NCBI GenBank assembly: GCA_003864495.1
Contig: ML133455.1
Span: forward strand, 3,153,767 to 3,217,766
Length of the DNA stretch: 64,000 bases
Reading direction: 5' to 3'
Source: Nemopilema nomurai
Taxonomy: Eukaryota; Cnidaria; Scyphozoa; Rhizostomeae; Rhizostomatidae
Below are positions 1 through 11,188 of the stretch, piece by piece. The notes under the pieces were generated by a model. That model was given only the letters and a program-made list of their open reading frames with translations, searched no databases and was not told where the DNA came from. The position numbers and the translations under genes are program-made. Position 1 is the first letter of the stretch. Each line of letters begins with the position of its first letter.

Positions 1-1982
1 TGCTCTAGAATTTTGCAACCTACAGGTCTTCCACTTAGTTTTTAAACATCACTTTTTCTAGCGAGAAATCCAACTCTTTGAGTTGAATTCAATGTACCCT
101 CTATAATTCTTTTCTTTAGCTATTTGGGTAATTAGGGTTGTTCCCCTTACTACCAAGTGCTCGGATAAGGTAAACGGGATGTACTTGGAGAGAGGTTCTC
201 TGCTAAAAATTCACGCAAACCTTCCTTGGGCAAATTCTTGGTTTTTCATTCCCTTTGCGTGAAAAGGTGTTAAGTGATCAGACTGACTCGTAAATCCAAA
301 CGACGGTCTTTCTTCGTGGCTTCGACTTCACTATAGACATGGTTTTTAACGGGGAATGCACGGGAAATTTGTTGAGGATTGACAGTTCAACTGGATTGAA
401 AATGGAGAGCACGAGCCAGAAATGCAAGTCACTGCATTGGACTTGTTTGCAAAAAGCTTTGATGCTCCAGCCCTTCTGGTTTTCTCCGTTTCTCAGCTTT
501 GATTGAGGCTTAATTCCCGCAGCTTGTTGCTTCAAACCACTCAGACATGTTTAACTGGTGCAGTGAAATTTCCTTGCTTGGCTAATCGTCAAACCAGCGT
601 TTTTCTCTTATCACTGCCGTCCAGAAAGGGCACTATACAAACTCAAAACCCTTCATCGTTAGTATCACTGGGGTATCACTGCAATTGATAGGTTTTCCTT
701 TTAATTAGTTCACAATGCAGACAGGAGCCTCAGTTGTCAAATTGATGGTCCCATTTCTTTCCGTACAAACATGCTTTGTTTTCTGTTAGCCTGCCTCATA
801 TGGTTTATGGCCTCTAAATGGCTGATTTTCAATTTATTGTTAGTACCAGAGACATTTGGTTTCATAATTTTTGGAGAAAGAGGGGCAATCAAAAACTCGC
901 TTGAGAAAATGCTTTCCAAGTAAAGCCTGAAAATGACATAACTGCCTCTTTATCCGTTGCTTTATTCTACAAAATCAGCAATCTTGCCTTGGTGACGGTG
1001 AAACCAGACGAGGATTGCTTCCTCGTGCATGATGCTATGATCGAGCATTCTCTCTGTCGTACTGTATAAATTCAATGCATTCCTGCATCAGGAAGTACTC
1101 CCTCTGATTTAGGTAACTTAAGTAGATAAGCAACAATAAAAAAGTTATTTGTTTGGAATTTTCTCTTCCTCGTTATGTCTGAAAGTGATTAATATTTTGA
1201 GATTCAGACTTTATGTTTTGGTTTGTAAGGTCAAACTGCCAGCAAGTGGCGAAAATCTCGGTTAATAAAAAATATTTTGGAAAACTTTCAAATATTGCTT
1301 ATGCCATGATAATTGAAAAACATTGTTATTGCCATTACTAATCTTGACAAATTAATTCGTTTTCAACAAATTTCCAATATAAAATTTTATATTAATATTG
1401 TATTAATATATTCTAGTATACAAGCTCTCTACATAGTTCGTTTCATTCAGTACGCTATTTGAGTTTATGCATCTCTTTTACACCTAGGTTTAGCATTGCA
1501 TTGAATAAAATCGATAACCAAACTTAAAGTAAATCAACGGAGTTAAAACGCAGCTTAGCTCAGGGAACTGGGCTACCTAAAAATAGAAACTCTTAGCCAT
1601 CCAATCAAGATTGAGAACAGCAGAGTTCATGTGATCACTTCAATTATAACTGAGTGTGGTGTTATGGAAGACGATGCGGTCCCCATGTGATCACTTTGAC
1701 TAAAAATCAATCCACACACCTGAATTGAATTGAGTTGCAGTGTATTTTCAAATCAGGGGCCTTACGTTCTTTGATTTACTTTAAGTAGGTTGAATTAAAA
1801 TGACTTTCAACGTTTTAAAAAAAAGTATAAAAGGGCACGAAAGATCAGTCAGATGTGTTCGGTAGCTTTGCTTGTATGACTGTCTACCTCCACTTGTCGA
1901 AAATGTTCCAAAGTGAATCTGACGTATATTAAAACGCCTTCTCATCAAAAAATTTCCCCAAATAGTCTTGCCCCTATTCTAA
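1..1982. other. intergenic, no gene recognised
   Basis: Only short, composition-driven open frames are present on both strands. None carries a recognisable motif. The one structured site is a TATA-like box near 1826, listed separately. The sequence is AT-rich, with runs of T and A around 1270-1430. Confidence 0.6.
1826..1850 (+). promoter_or_regulatory. TATA-box plus initiator-like sequence
   Basis: TATAAAAGG lies at 1826-1834 and a TCAGTC initiator-like hexamer at 1845-1850, about 20 bases downstream. This is a plausible core promoter on the + strand. No coding exon follows closely. The nearest + strand gene is the GPCR at 5125, which could have a distal 5' UTR exon. The link is speculative, because TATA-like strings arise by chance in AT-rich DNA. 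Confidence 0.25.
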
Positions 1983-2340
1983 GGCCCTGTTCACACGATA
2001 CCGGATTCACTTCGTATCGGATCGCTTTTCATATCGGATAGGCCTTCTGTTCACACGATGACGCTTGAATCCGATACGCTCCGTATCGTTATTGCGGAGT
2101 CAAACCATTCCGCTGTGAATGTGGAATGGAATCATATCGGATCGCTTTTGAGCTCGTGTGAACGCATGAATCCGATACGGTTTCGCTCCGGAACCTCTGT
2201 TTCGAAATGACAGCTTCTACGTCATTAAAGCTACTGCATTAAAGACAATAGATTATGGGAGCGCTGTTGGAGCGTAGCGTCATCGTGTGAACAGGAGTGA
2301 ATCCGATACGAAATTAATCCAGTATCGTGTGAACAGGGCC
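1983..2340. mobile_element. MITE with long TIRs and TAA target duplication (PIF/Harbinger-like)
   Basis: The 358-bp element starts GGCCCTGTTCACACGATAC and ends with the inverted complement. The match runs about 40 bp with few mismatches. A second inverted block (GTTCACACGATGACGCT) lies further in, so much of the element can fold into a hairpin. It is flanked on both sides by TAA (1980-1982 and 2341-2343), the 3-bp target duplication typical of PIF/Harbinger elements. There is no coding capacity, so it must have been moved by another element's transposase. The family assignment is inferred from target size and TIR form only. Confidence 0.85.
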
Positions 2341-2343
2341 TAA

Positions 2344-5124
2344 GTTCAAGATGCTTCCTTCCCTACCCCCCTGTTGAAAAGGTTATTGGGAGAAGAGTTG
2401 CTTCTAGTACCCCAACATTACTAGAAAAACACCTGTTTGTAATATTGATTTTTAATCCGTTTTTCATGCCGTTTTGTGTTAATCGTAAGGGCTTTTTCAT
2501 GATTGAAAGACATGATTGATGTAAAGTTTGATCAATATTTGATTTCCAAAAAGTGCTCAGGTTTGATCAACAATGATTTATGTAAAACGTGCAAATTACT
2601 AGAGATTATATAATTAGTTTGATTATCATAATTATCCGGATTGATTGCTTCTCTGTACCGCTTGTAAGTCAGCATCTGCAAATAAAACCAAATCATTTGA
2701 GTAACACCATCGATATTAATCGAGAGAAAATACTGATCCTTTATCTGGCTTATATTTGAACATGTCTGTTTAAAGAAGCATTGATGACGAGGCATGATCG
2801 GGAAGTGGCTCTTAAGGGCCATTCTTGTTCACAGCCTTGCACACTGCCGACCGATGGAACTGCCGGTCTTTTCATCAGGGGCGTGCCGAAGTAGGGGGGG
2901 GGGGGTGTCACACGGGGAAGAATTAGATTTGCACTTTTGTTATATCGAGCTTAGACACAAAGGAACCTATACGGTACTAGAGTGTAAAATTTGTGCGCTA
3001 CTGTCTTTAATCAACCCTATCGTTAAATTTTCGTGTCAACCCCCTCAGCCCCTCCCCCCTTACTCAAAAGCCCTTCGGCATGCACCCATGAAGGTTTTTA
3101 AGGTCCGGTTCTTATTTACTTATGCGCAAATGGTAGGAGAATAACTTCAATGCAGTCGAAGCAATGCAAAATTAAAGCTTTACCCGGAAATGAAATGTGC
3201 AGATGTATACGCTGTTATTCTAGGCTGGACTAGCTAGAGAACCACAAAACAAGAGCTTCAGCGATTCAGCAGCCTTATTAAGAGATAATTTCAAATACTG
3301 ATAACATCCTCAACGAATATCATTGTGAGTGCGTAGTTGACGATAACACACAATGAACAAAAGGCAGCTTTTTTCTTCATACTTTAATTCGATTTTTTAT
3401 CATGCACACGTTCTTTTTGCGATACATCTTACTCTCGGCTGGAAATTAATATTGAATGTGCCTCATTAGTGGCTGATCTGATAATGAGCTGAGAAAAACT
3501 CTGTCATCAATTTTTGCAAAGAACAGCTCTGCCGATGTTCACCTGGTATCCGTTTCTTTTGTCTCGTGGAATATTTGTGGTGGATCCAGCTGCTTTGTTG
3601 TATTATACTCTTGAGCATTATACGACTGTGAAGGCGCTATTTTCATACCAGCGCCACAAATCCCTTTTGGAATTTACGTCATCAAAACGTCTAATATACC
3701 ATTGCTAATTATGTGACTGATTTTGTCACCACGCTACAGTTATTTAGTCTTGGTTTGTTGAAGTAAAGGATGAATTTCTACAAGGTTGGATATTTTTATA
3801 AGCATCGAACAAGTTTGAGTTCTGTTGACATGGTGATCTCATACATTAGCCCGGCCGCAATTTGACATTGACATTGTAATTGCAAGGATGGGATTGTGAT
3901 TCTGCAATGATGCGTGATCTAGACATGAAAAATAGGTATTTTGCAATATTCATTTTGATGCAATTGACAGCAATGCCTCTCACATTAAATTGCCCCTTTC
4001 ACAGTATTTCATTTCGTGGTTTTAGTCGATGGTTTAGGGACCATGAGAATTCTCATAACAAAGCAATTCCAAGGAAAAGCAAAAAGTTTGATCAATTTTG
4101 CCTTTCGATTAATCGAAAATGTATTAAATCTTTGTTCAGCCGCCAACAGGTGGTTTTCTTCTTATGATTTGAATTTGATGATTTAGAAAGGCTCCTTTGG
4201 AGGGCCTTAGCCACTTCTCTCTACCTTCAAAGGCTTTTATAAAGAAGGTTGTAAAACACAAATGCAAGGGGACAGTTAGTTGGGAAATGGACACGGGGGT
4301 TAAGCTGGAGACCAGCCCCTCAGTCAAGACTGTTCAGAATAGGGAGTTAAAGTCCATTATGAGAAAGGCAGTTGAATTTACGTAAAGCTAGATATGTGGC
4401 TATTTGAAGTATGAAGGAGGCCTAGGGGTATCGTTTAGCAAGCTAGCGACAAAGAAGAATACTCAACATTGGACTGACAAGCCAGTGGTTGGACTTATTT
4501 TTGTTATTTGTTTTCACTTTGTTTTGCAATATACAAATAACGCGATGTTTCAGAAAGCAGTTTACTGCGTTGAGTTCTGTTCGATTGTTTCTTGTTTAAA
4601 ATAACGAATATTTTCACTAAATTTACAAATCGAAGAGAACACATTTCTTTTGCTTAAGACAGGCATATTTGCACCTGAATTATTGAATCAATCGCCTGTA
4701 GTTCAAACATCAATATTTAATGCAGTGCAATTGTAGCGATTATTTGCGCCTGTCAGCAAGATCGAATGTAATGTTTCCGTCTGACAAACGCTTTGACGCT
4801 ATTGTACACAGAACTGCTCTGATTAGGCATTTTCTAACTATTTTAATACTGCATATAGGTTGGTGGCTCTATTGTTGAGCCGTAATGAATTGTGCCTACA
4901 TGAAAGTGTTTTTCTCAGTACTCGATTTTGAATGGTTGTAGGTATGCGACAAAAGAGTCTGTAACCTCGAGCCGGAGCCGTCATAACACAACAACAATAT
5001 CGTCAACATAAAAGGCGTCTTATGCCGTCAATTGCCCAGGGGATTTCAAAGAGCGCAACTGGAGAGCAGTGGTCCATGCCGAGAAGTAGACTGCGGCTGA
5101 ACTGAACGTTCTCGTGTGTACAAA
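2344..5124. other. intergenic, no gene recognised
   Basis: No coding pattern was recognised. A G-run sits at about 2896-2908, followed by a C-rich stretch near 3040-3060. The open frames here, up to 116 codons, have no motif and look like chance. Confidence 0.55.
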
Positions 5125-6129
5125 ATGGAAGCATGCACGGATACGATGTGGCCGCTGGATGTCTCGGGGAATCACTTGCTCGCCTGGGGAATTGCGTGCG
5201 CCCTGCTTGCACCATTTATCGTGGCTCTGAACGTGTTGTTGGTGTACGTGATGGTGAAGACCAAAGAGACGAATAGCATCACGTCCCACTTGGTCATTTG
5301 CATGAGCATCTCCGACTCCGGCATGGGACTGCTCGTGATGCCGCTGATATGCTGCATGATGTTCGTCGACAGCCTGCGCAATGACTGCTTCTACCAGAAA
5401 GCCGTCCAGTTCGTCGCGTACGTCTTTGGCAATACCTCCTTCTTCATGCTGCTAGCCATCGGCGTCGACCGCTACCTTCTCATCAGGAAGCTGCACAACT
5501 ATCGGCTGTTCATGAACAAGCTTCGCCTGAAAATCATGATTGCGACGATTGTCGTAGTTTCGATGGCACTTTCATTTATTACCGTTACGGTGTACAACTT
5601 TGTGCTACATTTGATCATAATCAGCAGCAATATCATTTGCATTGCGACCATTTACGTCTTGTACGCTAAGCTTCTTTCTAGTATTGACAAGCAGGCAGCA
5701 TCGATGCTGAGAAGCGATTCCACAGGCGACCAAGTAGAGAGCAAGAAGGTACACCGTCGTAAACGCGAAATTTCTGTTGCGAGGACGATTCGAATCCTTC
5801 TTGGCACGATCTTTGCTATCTACATGCCATACAACTTCGTTTCATCGGCATGGGCGTACTATCGGTTCCACTTGAACAGAAGCCCTGGCCTGGCCTTGAA
5901 CATAGCCGTGTTCTGGAGTTACGTGTTGATGTTCATTAACTGTATGGCCAATGCGCTTATTTACGGGCATGGGAACAGCAACATTCGTCGCTTTGTCAAA
6001 AGTTGCTCATTCCTCAAAGGAACTAAAGGCAGCTTTACGATGACACGAACTGGCGGCGAATCTGAATCGGAGCCCACCAAGGCCGGAAACAAACAAAAAC
6101 TGCTAGTGAAGGAGAAATCTCTCACTTAG
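5125..6129 (+). CDS. rhodopsin-family (class A) GPCR, single exon, lacking a normal second extracellular loop
   Basis: The 334-residue plasma-membrane receptor is read from the ATG in ACAAAATGG, a good initiation context. An in-frame GTG three codons upstream was not used. Seven hydrophobic segments lie at about residues 18-44, 54-80, 89-120, 134-156, 159-185, 218-243 and 256-281. Class A marks are N36 in TM1, D64 in TM2, DRY at 115-117, the TM6 proline P235 in IYMP, and N276-A-L-I-Y280 replacing NPxxY. TM4 lacks its tryptophan and TM5 its proline. TM4 and TM5 are joined by only a few residues, so the usual disulfide to C88 cannot form. The minimal loop and missing TM5 proline recall the melanocortin/adenosine/cannabinoid (MECA) group; this is inference. 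The ligand is unknown. Lack of introns is common among cnidarian class A receptors. The C-terminal tail is Ser/Thr/Lys-rich. Confidence 0.9.
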   Translation: MEACTDTMWPLDVSGNHLLAWGIACALLAPFIVALNVLLVYVMVKTKETNSITSHLVICMSISDSGMGLLVMPLICCMMFVDSLRNDCFYQKAVQFVAYVFGNTSFFMLLAIGVDRYLLIRKLHNYRLFMNKLRLKIMIATIVVVSMALSFITVTVYNFVLHLIIISSNIICIATIYVLYAKLLSSIDKQAASMLRSDSTGDQVESKKVHRRKREISVARTIRILLGTIFAIYMPYNFVSSAWAYYRFHLNRSPGLALNIAVFWSYVLMFINCMANALIYGHGNSNIRRFVKSCSFLKGTKGSFTMTRTGGESESEPTKAGNKQKLLVKEKSLT

Positions 6130-7895
6130 GATTTGCTATCATGTGCTAGCTCACAAAAAACGTATGCTTGTAGATTGCTGTGCATCTCCTTACTTCTTAA
6201 AGCTACAAACATGTTCGTCAAAGCCAGTGTTTTTCAAATACTAATAAAAGTTGCTTTTTTGAACGGGTTGCAAGAACCAAGTCGGCTATGTTGTAGGCTA
6301 TTTCCACCGTCTTTATTTTATAATCCAACTAGATAAACAGTTTTCCCCTCCTCAATAGATTTGACAAATTCTCTGCAGTAGCTGCTTGCAATCATATCAG
6401 ACAAATCTTAGTTGCATTAGTTACCATCTTTCAAAGCGTTCGAATTGCACATTCAAGCAATTAAGTATGTGTAGACTTCGTAGATAGTTGGCTTGAGGGC
6501 AGCTTTTCAGAACTTGCGAATCGAAGTAGCAGTTTACTTTAGCCATTTAGTTGTTAGTTGAATGCAATCTGTGTCAAAAGAGCTTCATATTCAACTTTAT
6601 GTGTTAGCTTGCCCACGTTTGGAAGCTGAACGTAGGTTGTGGGATGTATCATTAAATCGTTAGCAAGTCTTCTCATTACAAATAAAGTCTATTATCAGTT
6701 CATAAACCTGTTGCCTTCACATGAAAGCTCCTTCGATAAATTTCTTCACAGCCCTGATTCAACAATTATATCTCTATTTCGTTTACAATTCAGACCAATT
6801 TTACAACGCAACCTTACTAAATTGAAAGTTCTTCATAGGTTTGAGTTACAATGTATTGGGTATTAGAGGTGTTCGCTTGAGTTAGGAGGTATTCTTGTAA
6901 GAGACATTTGAGGTACAATGAATGCAATTCCCTTACTGAGTTCTCTTAATATCAATGTTCCATTGAATCACACGATGAGAAATTAGATCAAATGAAGTTC
7001 CCCTTTTCAACACCTTACTATTAATCCCTTACTTCAACTGAAATGAACCCGAGTTCATCTTCAAGAGACCTCATAAATTTTATCCACAGTTGCTAGAGAT
7101 GAATATTTTGAACAAGACTTCATTTTTGTCATTCATTCCGAGCTTTCTTCAGATTCTGTCAAGACATCCCCAGAACTATTCGCATGCTGTATAAATCTTG
7201 GCTTCCATGACATGCCAAGTGAAGCAATCAAAACAAAAGGCTCTGTGGAGAGATTCGAGGATGTTGAACAATCCTATCTCTAGGAACGATACACAGCACC
7301 TGCAAACATATTTATAGGAACGATACACAGCACCTGTAAAAGATTTAAACTTTTAGCTTCAATGGCTGCAAGGTTTTGTTGTTAGGCCAACATTTCACCT
7401 TGAAATGTTGCCTGTCAAAAGTCATTCTTTTCGTAAACTCGATGTTTGGAACATGTTTTACAACTTTCTACCCCTTCCGTTATGGAGCAAAGCTTGACAA
7501 ATTTGTTTTTAATTTCCAAAAATGTTTCGCTTTAGTCAAGATCTGCAGTTGGCAAATTCAAGGACCAACGTGCAGTGCAGCAACTTCAAAAGTGGCTAGA
7601 GATTCCTCCATACGTAATGCAGAAGATGGTGCTTCAAGGCCTTTTGATTAAACCAAAAAATAGACAACAAGGCTCTTTAAGTAGAGAATCCCATTTCAAT
7701 ACCGACAATTTCATTGTCAACCGTATCAACAATACAATAAATCATTTAACATAAAATTCAGGTGGTTACTGTCTGTAGAATTCACGACTTTGTGGGATAA
7801 ATTGAGTTCTTTTGTTGCAGATCACCTATGTGAATCTTTCCTCTTCAATATTTGCACGAACAATAGATGTCAATCGGACGTGCATCAGATGCTAA
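6130..7895. other. GPCR 3' flank and intergenic DNA
   Basis: No gene was recognised after the GPCR. A 22-base direct duplication (TAGGAACGATACACAGCACC and two more bases) occurs at about 7281 and 7315, separated by a short AT-rich spacer. Otherwise nothing was seen. Confidence 0.5.
6243..6248 (+). terminator. polyadenylation signal AATAAA for the GPCR
   Basis: A canonical AATAAA hexamer lies about 115 bases after the GPCR stop codon on the same strand, a usual distance for a short 3' UTR. Its use is inferred. Confidence 0.45.
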
Positions 7896-8077
7896 AGCCT
7901 GGTTTCCATATAGCCGTAACGATCGGACGGCTGCCTGCGATGCGTCACGGATCGATGACAGACATGCCGCTGACAGTCTTTTTTTTGAATGGGCACATGC
8001 TGTGATTAGGAGGATCGGAAAAGTAGAACCAGATCAACTCTACCGTCCGATCGTTACGGCGATATGGAAAATAGGCT
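7896..8077. mobile_element. short MITE with 35-bp TIRs and TAA target duplication
   Basis: The 182-bp non-coding element begins AGCCTGGTTTCCATATAGCC and ends in its inverted complement. The terminal 35 bp match with about three mismatches, including the perfect inner block CCGTAACGATCGGACGG. TAA flanks it at 7893-7895 and 8078-8080. The 3-bp target and terminal form fit PIF/Harbinger. Its TIR sequence differs from that of the 1983-2340 element, so the two belong to different families. Confidence 0.85.
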
Positions 8078-11000
8078 TAACGTAAGATACAAGACTGCCA
8101 GTAATGTGTCCCCATAGCATGACAGCTCCACCGTTTATTGTCTTCAAACGGTGTTTGAGGAAATACTTTATGTCGACTTTGCACATCTGATGCCGGATCG
8201 ATATGAAAACCATTACGGTTCAAGCTCTTCCAATCAGCTGCATTTATAACTTGCGGGCTCACAACAAACTTGAATTCTCAGTCAGTCTGAGTTCATTCAA
8301 TGTAATTTCATTAGACCAACGAGTAATTTCCAGTGGGTGTGAGCAAACAGCTGGCAAACTGGAGATTACAGTTTCTTTCAATTGATGGTCTGGATGACAC
8401 AAAGAAGTATTTCCGTTGACCAACTTTATCTTGAGTGCTTTGGCTAAGCTAAAACTCAGCAGACATTACTTTTCTTCGCAGCACCAAAGAAGCGGTTCAT
8501 CAGAGCACCACCGTTCTAACACTTACTTACTTCGCTTACTGCAAATGTGCCTATTTGAAAGTAGAATAGTTACGAATCTAGGTGTGGTCACGAGAACAAA
8601 AACTTCCGCGATTCGCAAAGAAGCTGGCAAAATCTGGTTTCGGACGCGAACAATGTTTCGTATTACGCAAGACACTTCAAGTGATGAATCTAGTCGGTAA
8701 CGTGTTCATTGAGAAACTGGCCAAAATTGTTTACTGATGTTCGAAAATGAGATACTAAATTAATATTATGGGGCATCTTTTGGCGAGTGTTCAGGCTTTT
8801 TAAAACGTAAGCTTTGCATAGGGCTACTTGGCCTAGTTACAAATTACAGGTTATTCAAAGTAATTGGCCTAGAATATTCAATACAAAGTGTTTACAGACG
8901 GCCAAGGGCGTTTGGCCACCGCGAACTTCAGATGGTCCCAAAAAGGAAAACAAAATTAGACCTTTTTCCGCGGGTTGAAAAGACGCCAGATCACGATTGG
9001 CTCTTGCGTGTGCCGACGTCATAGAACTAAGACCACGAAGATACCGAAGAAGAACTATAGATCACGAAAAACTGGCTTGGCAAAGATGAGCGTGGTCCTG
9101 GGGCAAGGTCAGAACAGAAGAATCCTCTTATGATGTCTAGCAAATTGAAATAATTTCCTCTATCATTCGCTACAAAAGGCACTAAATACTAATTGATATT
9201 ACAACAACATACAAAACTACAAAGTCTACAACTTGTTGGCAATGATTAACAAACTATTCAATCGTTAAACAGAAAGATCATCACAAAACTGCTGACTGAT
9301 TATCAACGGTGGTGACTACGATAATGAGCAGCGGAAACATTTAAAGATCTAGCAGTTGAAGCACGTGAACTGAGATAAATCCAAAACGAGGTAATATCAA
9401 CATGGCGCTATCCAGCTTGTGTTCAGTGCACAACGCAATTATACGTTCGTTTCTGTCAGCCAAACAGCTCTTCAAACAATTACTAGATACTGCGAATCAG
9501 AAACATTAATAAAGTATACTTCATTCTATTTAAAGATCTCGGTTTATAAGCCGGCGAGACTGTCTAATAACTTACGAATCTAAAAATCCCTTTAAATACT
9601 TCGGTATAAGTTATTAGATACAGGAAATACTACAAAAAGAAGCAGTGCCCACAATGACAAATGTGCCAACGACAATAACCAATAGCCGCAGCGGATACTA
9701 TCAACAAGGCCTCCGAAACTGCAGCTGCCAAGAGCGCAATGCTCAACGGAATGCTTCCATGAACCAACAAAATACCTGGTCGCATCATCTGGAAACCCGG
9801 GGAAGTTCACCTATTAATGACGCCATCTAGACAGTCACCATGGCATCGCCTGCTGCCCAAACTGCTGGAGGGTTCGCATTCCGATCAAACAGAGGCCAAT
9901 TAAGCTAGTTCGCAGTCAGCGTTGAAGTTTTGCATGCGCACAAACACAAACATTGAATTGGGGACTTAAAAGGGACATTTGATCAAGTCAATTTTGGTAC
10001 GATGACCCTCTTATTTATCTTTCTTTGCTAGGTTTCTTGGCTTGGCTTTGTGGTTGTGCAAGTTTCATCCTTGTCTAGTACATCAAACAATAAGGACAGC
10101 TTCTGTTCTTCAGGCCCAACCATTCTACGCGGTATTTAATTACATGAAGCTCCGCGCGGTCGAATTACAATTGCGTTACTCTCATCCATCTTGATCTCGG
10201 AAAAGCTATCCCTGGCTACGTTTGCGATTTCCAAGACAGATACCTTTGGCTTCCAGCCTTGCATTGGAGAAACCAACTGAAAACTTTAAAGCCCTATCCA
10301 TTCCTAGACAAAGTGACACAAAGTGACAAAATTTCACGAGATCTCCCATATGTATCTAAGCTTTGGTCAATATTTAGTGAGACTTGTAATAACAAATTCG
10401 ATCCCAGTATCAATTGAATCATGTCCAATGACAGTAGATCTGGCGACTATCTAATGTGAGCTACGAGTACTGATTTAGCAGCCAAACCATGCATATAATT
10501 ACATAAGAACTGCGAGTTATGAAAAACGTTCCGTGAAATCGGTGGTGAGATTATCATGGCTATAAAAGGCAGAATATGATCAAGACGGACGCCGTGGGAG
10601 CCGATACAAAATGGGGACCATTGAACAATCGCACTGGGTTAATGTTCTACGTTGAATGCTGCGTCAGTGAAATTAGAATAGGTCTCGAATCCTTCCAGAT
10701 ACGTGCGAATCATCTCATAGATAAATTCATATTGTTCCTAAAAAAGAGTAGAATTATGCGTGTTACAGGAGGTTTGCTTCTACAGACACTTTGCCTAAAA
10801 CACTTTGCCATAAACCGACGTAAAATATCAAACGAGGGTGGAACAATCCCGGTCTAAATACTGCAACTTTTCAAAAGAAGGTCAAATCGGTGAGTATTTT
10901 GTTGGGCACAACGAATATACCCAAGAGTGCGTTTGATAAAAGCACGCACACTTTGATGCTCGGTAAATGCAACTCGCGTCAACACATGACACACGAAATG

Positions 11001-11116
11001 CATTTCTGCCAACTTTTGGGACATGGTTACATTTCCGCCAAAAACACAAGTCAACAATCGAACGTCATCCACAAATTCCACAGAGACGCATCAGAGTCAC
11101 AAGGCAATCATGTTTC
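8078..11116. other. intergenic, no gene recognised
   Basis: About 3 kb without recognisable coding sequence, RNA gene or element ends. Open frames are below 95 codons and motif-free. A TATA-like box at 10561 is listed separately. Confidence 0.5.
10561..10569 (+). promoter_or_regulatory. TATA-like box
   Basis: TATAAAAGG, a strong TATA consensus, occurs 15 bases before a 93-codon open frame (10576-10857) that has no recognisable motif. Listed as a possible core promoter only. A transcript is not demonstrated, and chance occurrence in AT-rich DNA is quite possible. Confidence 0.2.
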
Positions 11117-11188
11117 GTAGGGTAGGGGGTGGGTAGGGTAGGGGGTGGGTAGGGTAGGGGGTGGGTAGGGTAGGGGGTGGGTAGGGGA
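11117..11188. repeat. G-rich minisatellite, 16-bp unit, about 4.4 copies
   Basis: The unit GGTAGGGTAGGGGGTG repeats head to tail with almost no divergence. Each unit carries three G-tracts of three or more, so the + strand could form G-quadruplexes. The low divergence suggests recent expansion or copy-number variability. No gene overlaps it. Confidence 0.9.

Noticed and set aside
5003..5381. Minus-strand open frames overlapping the GPCR
   Set aside because: They are antisense shadows of the receptor's biased codon use.
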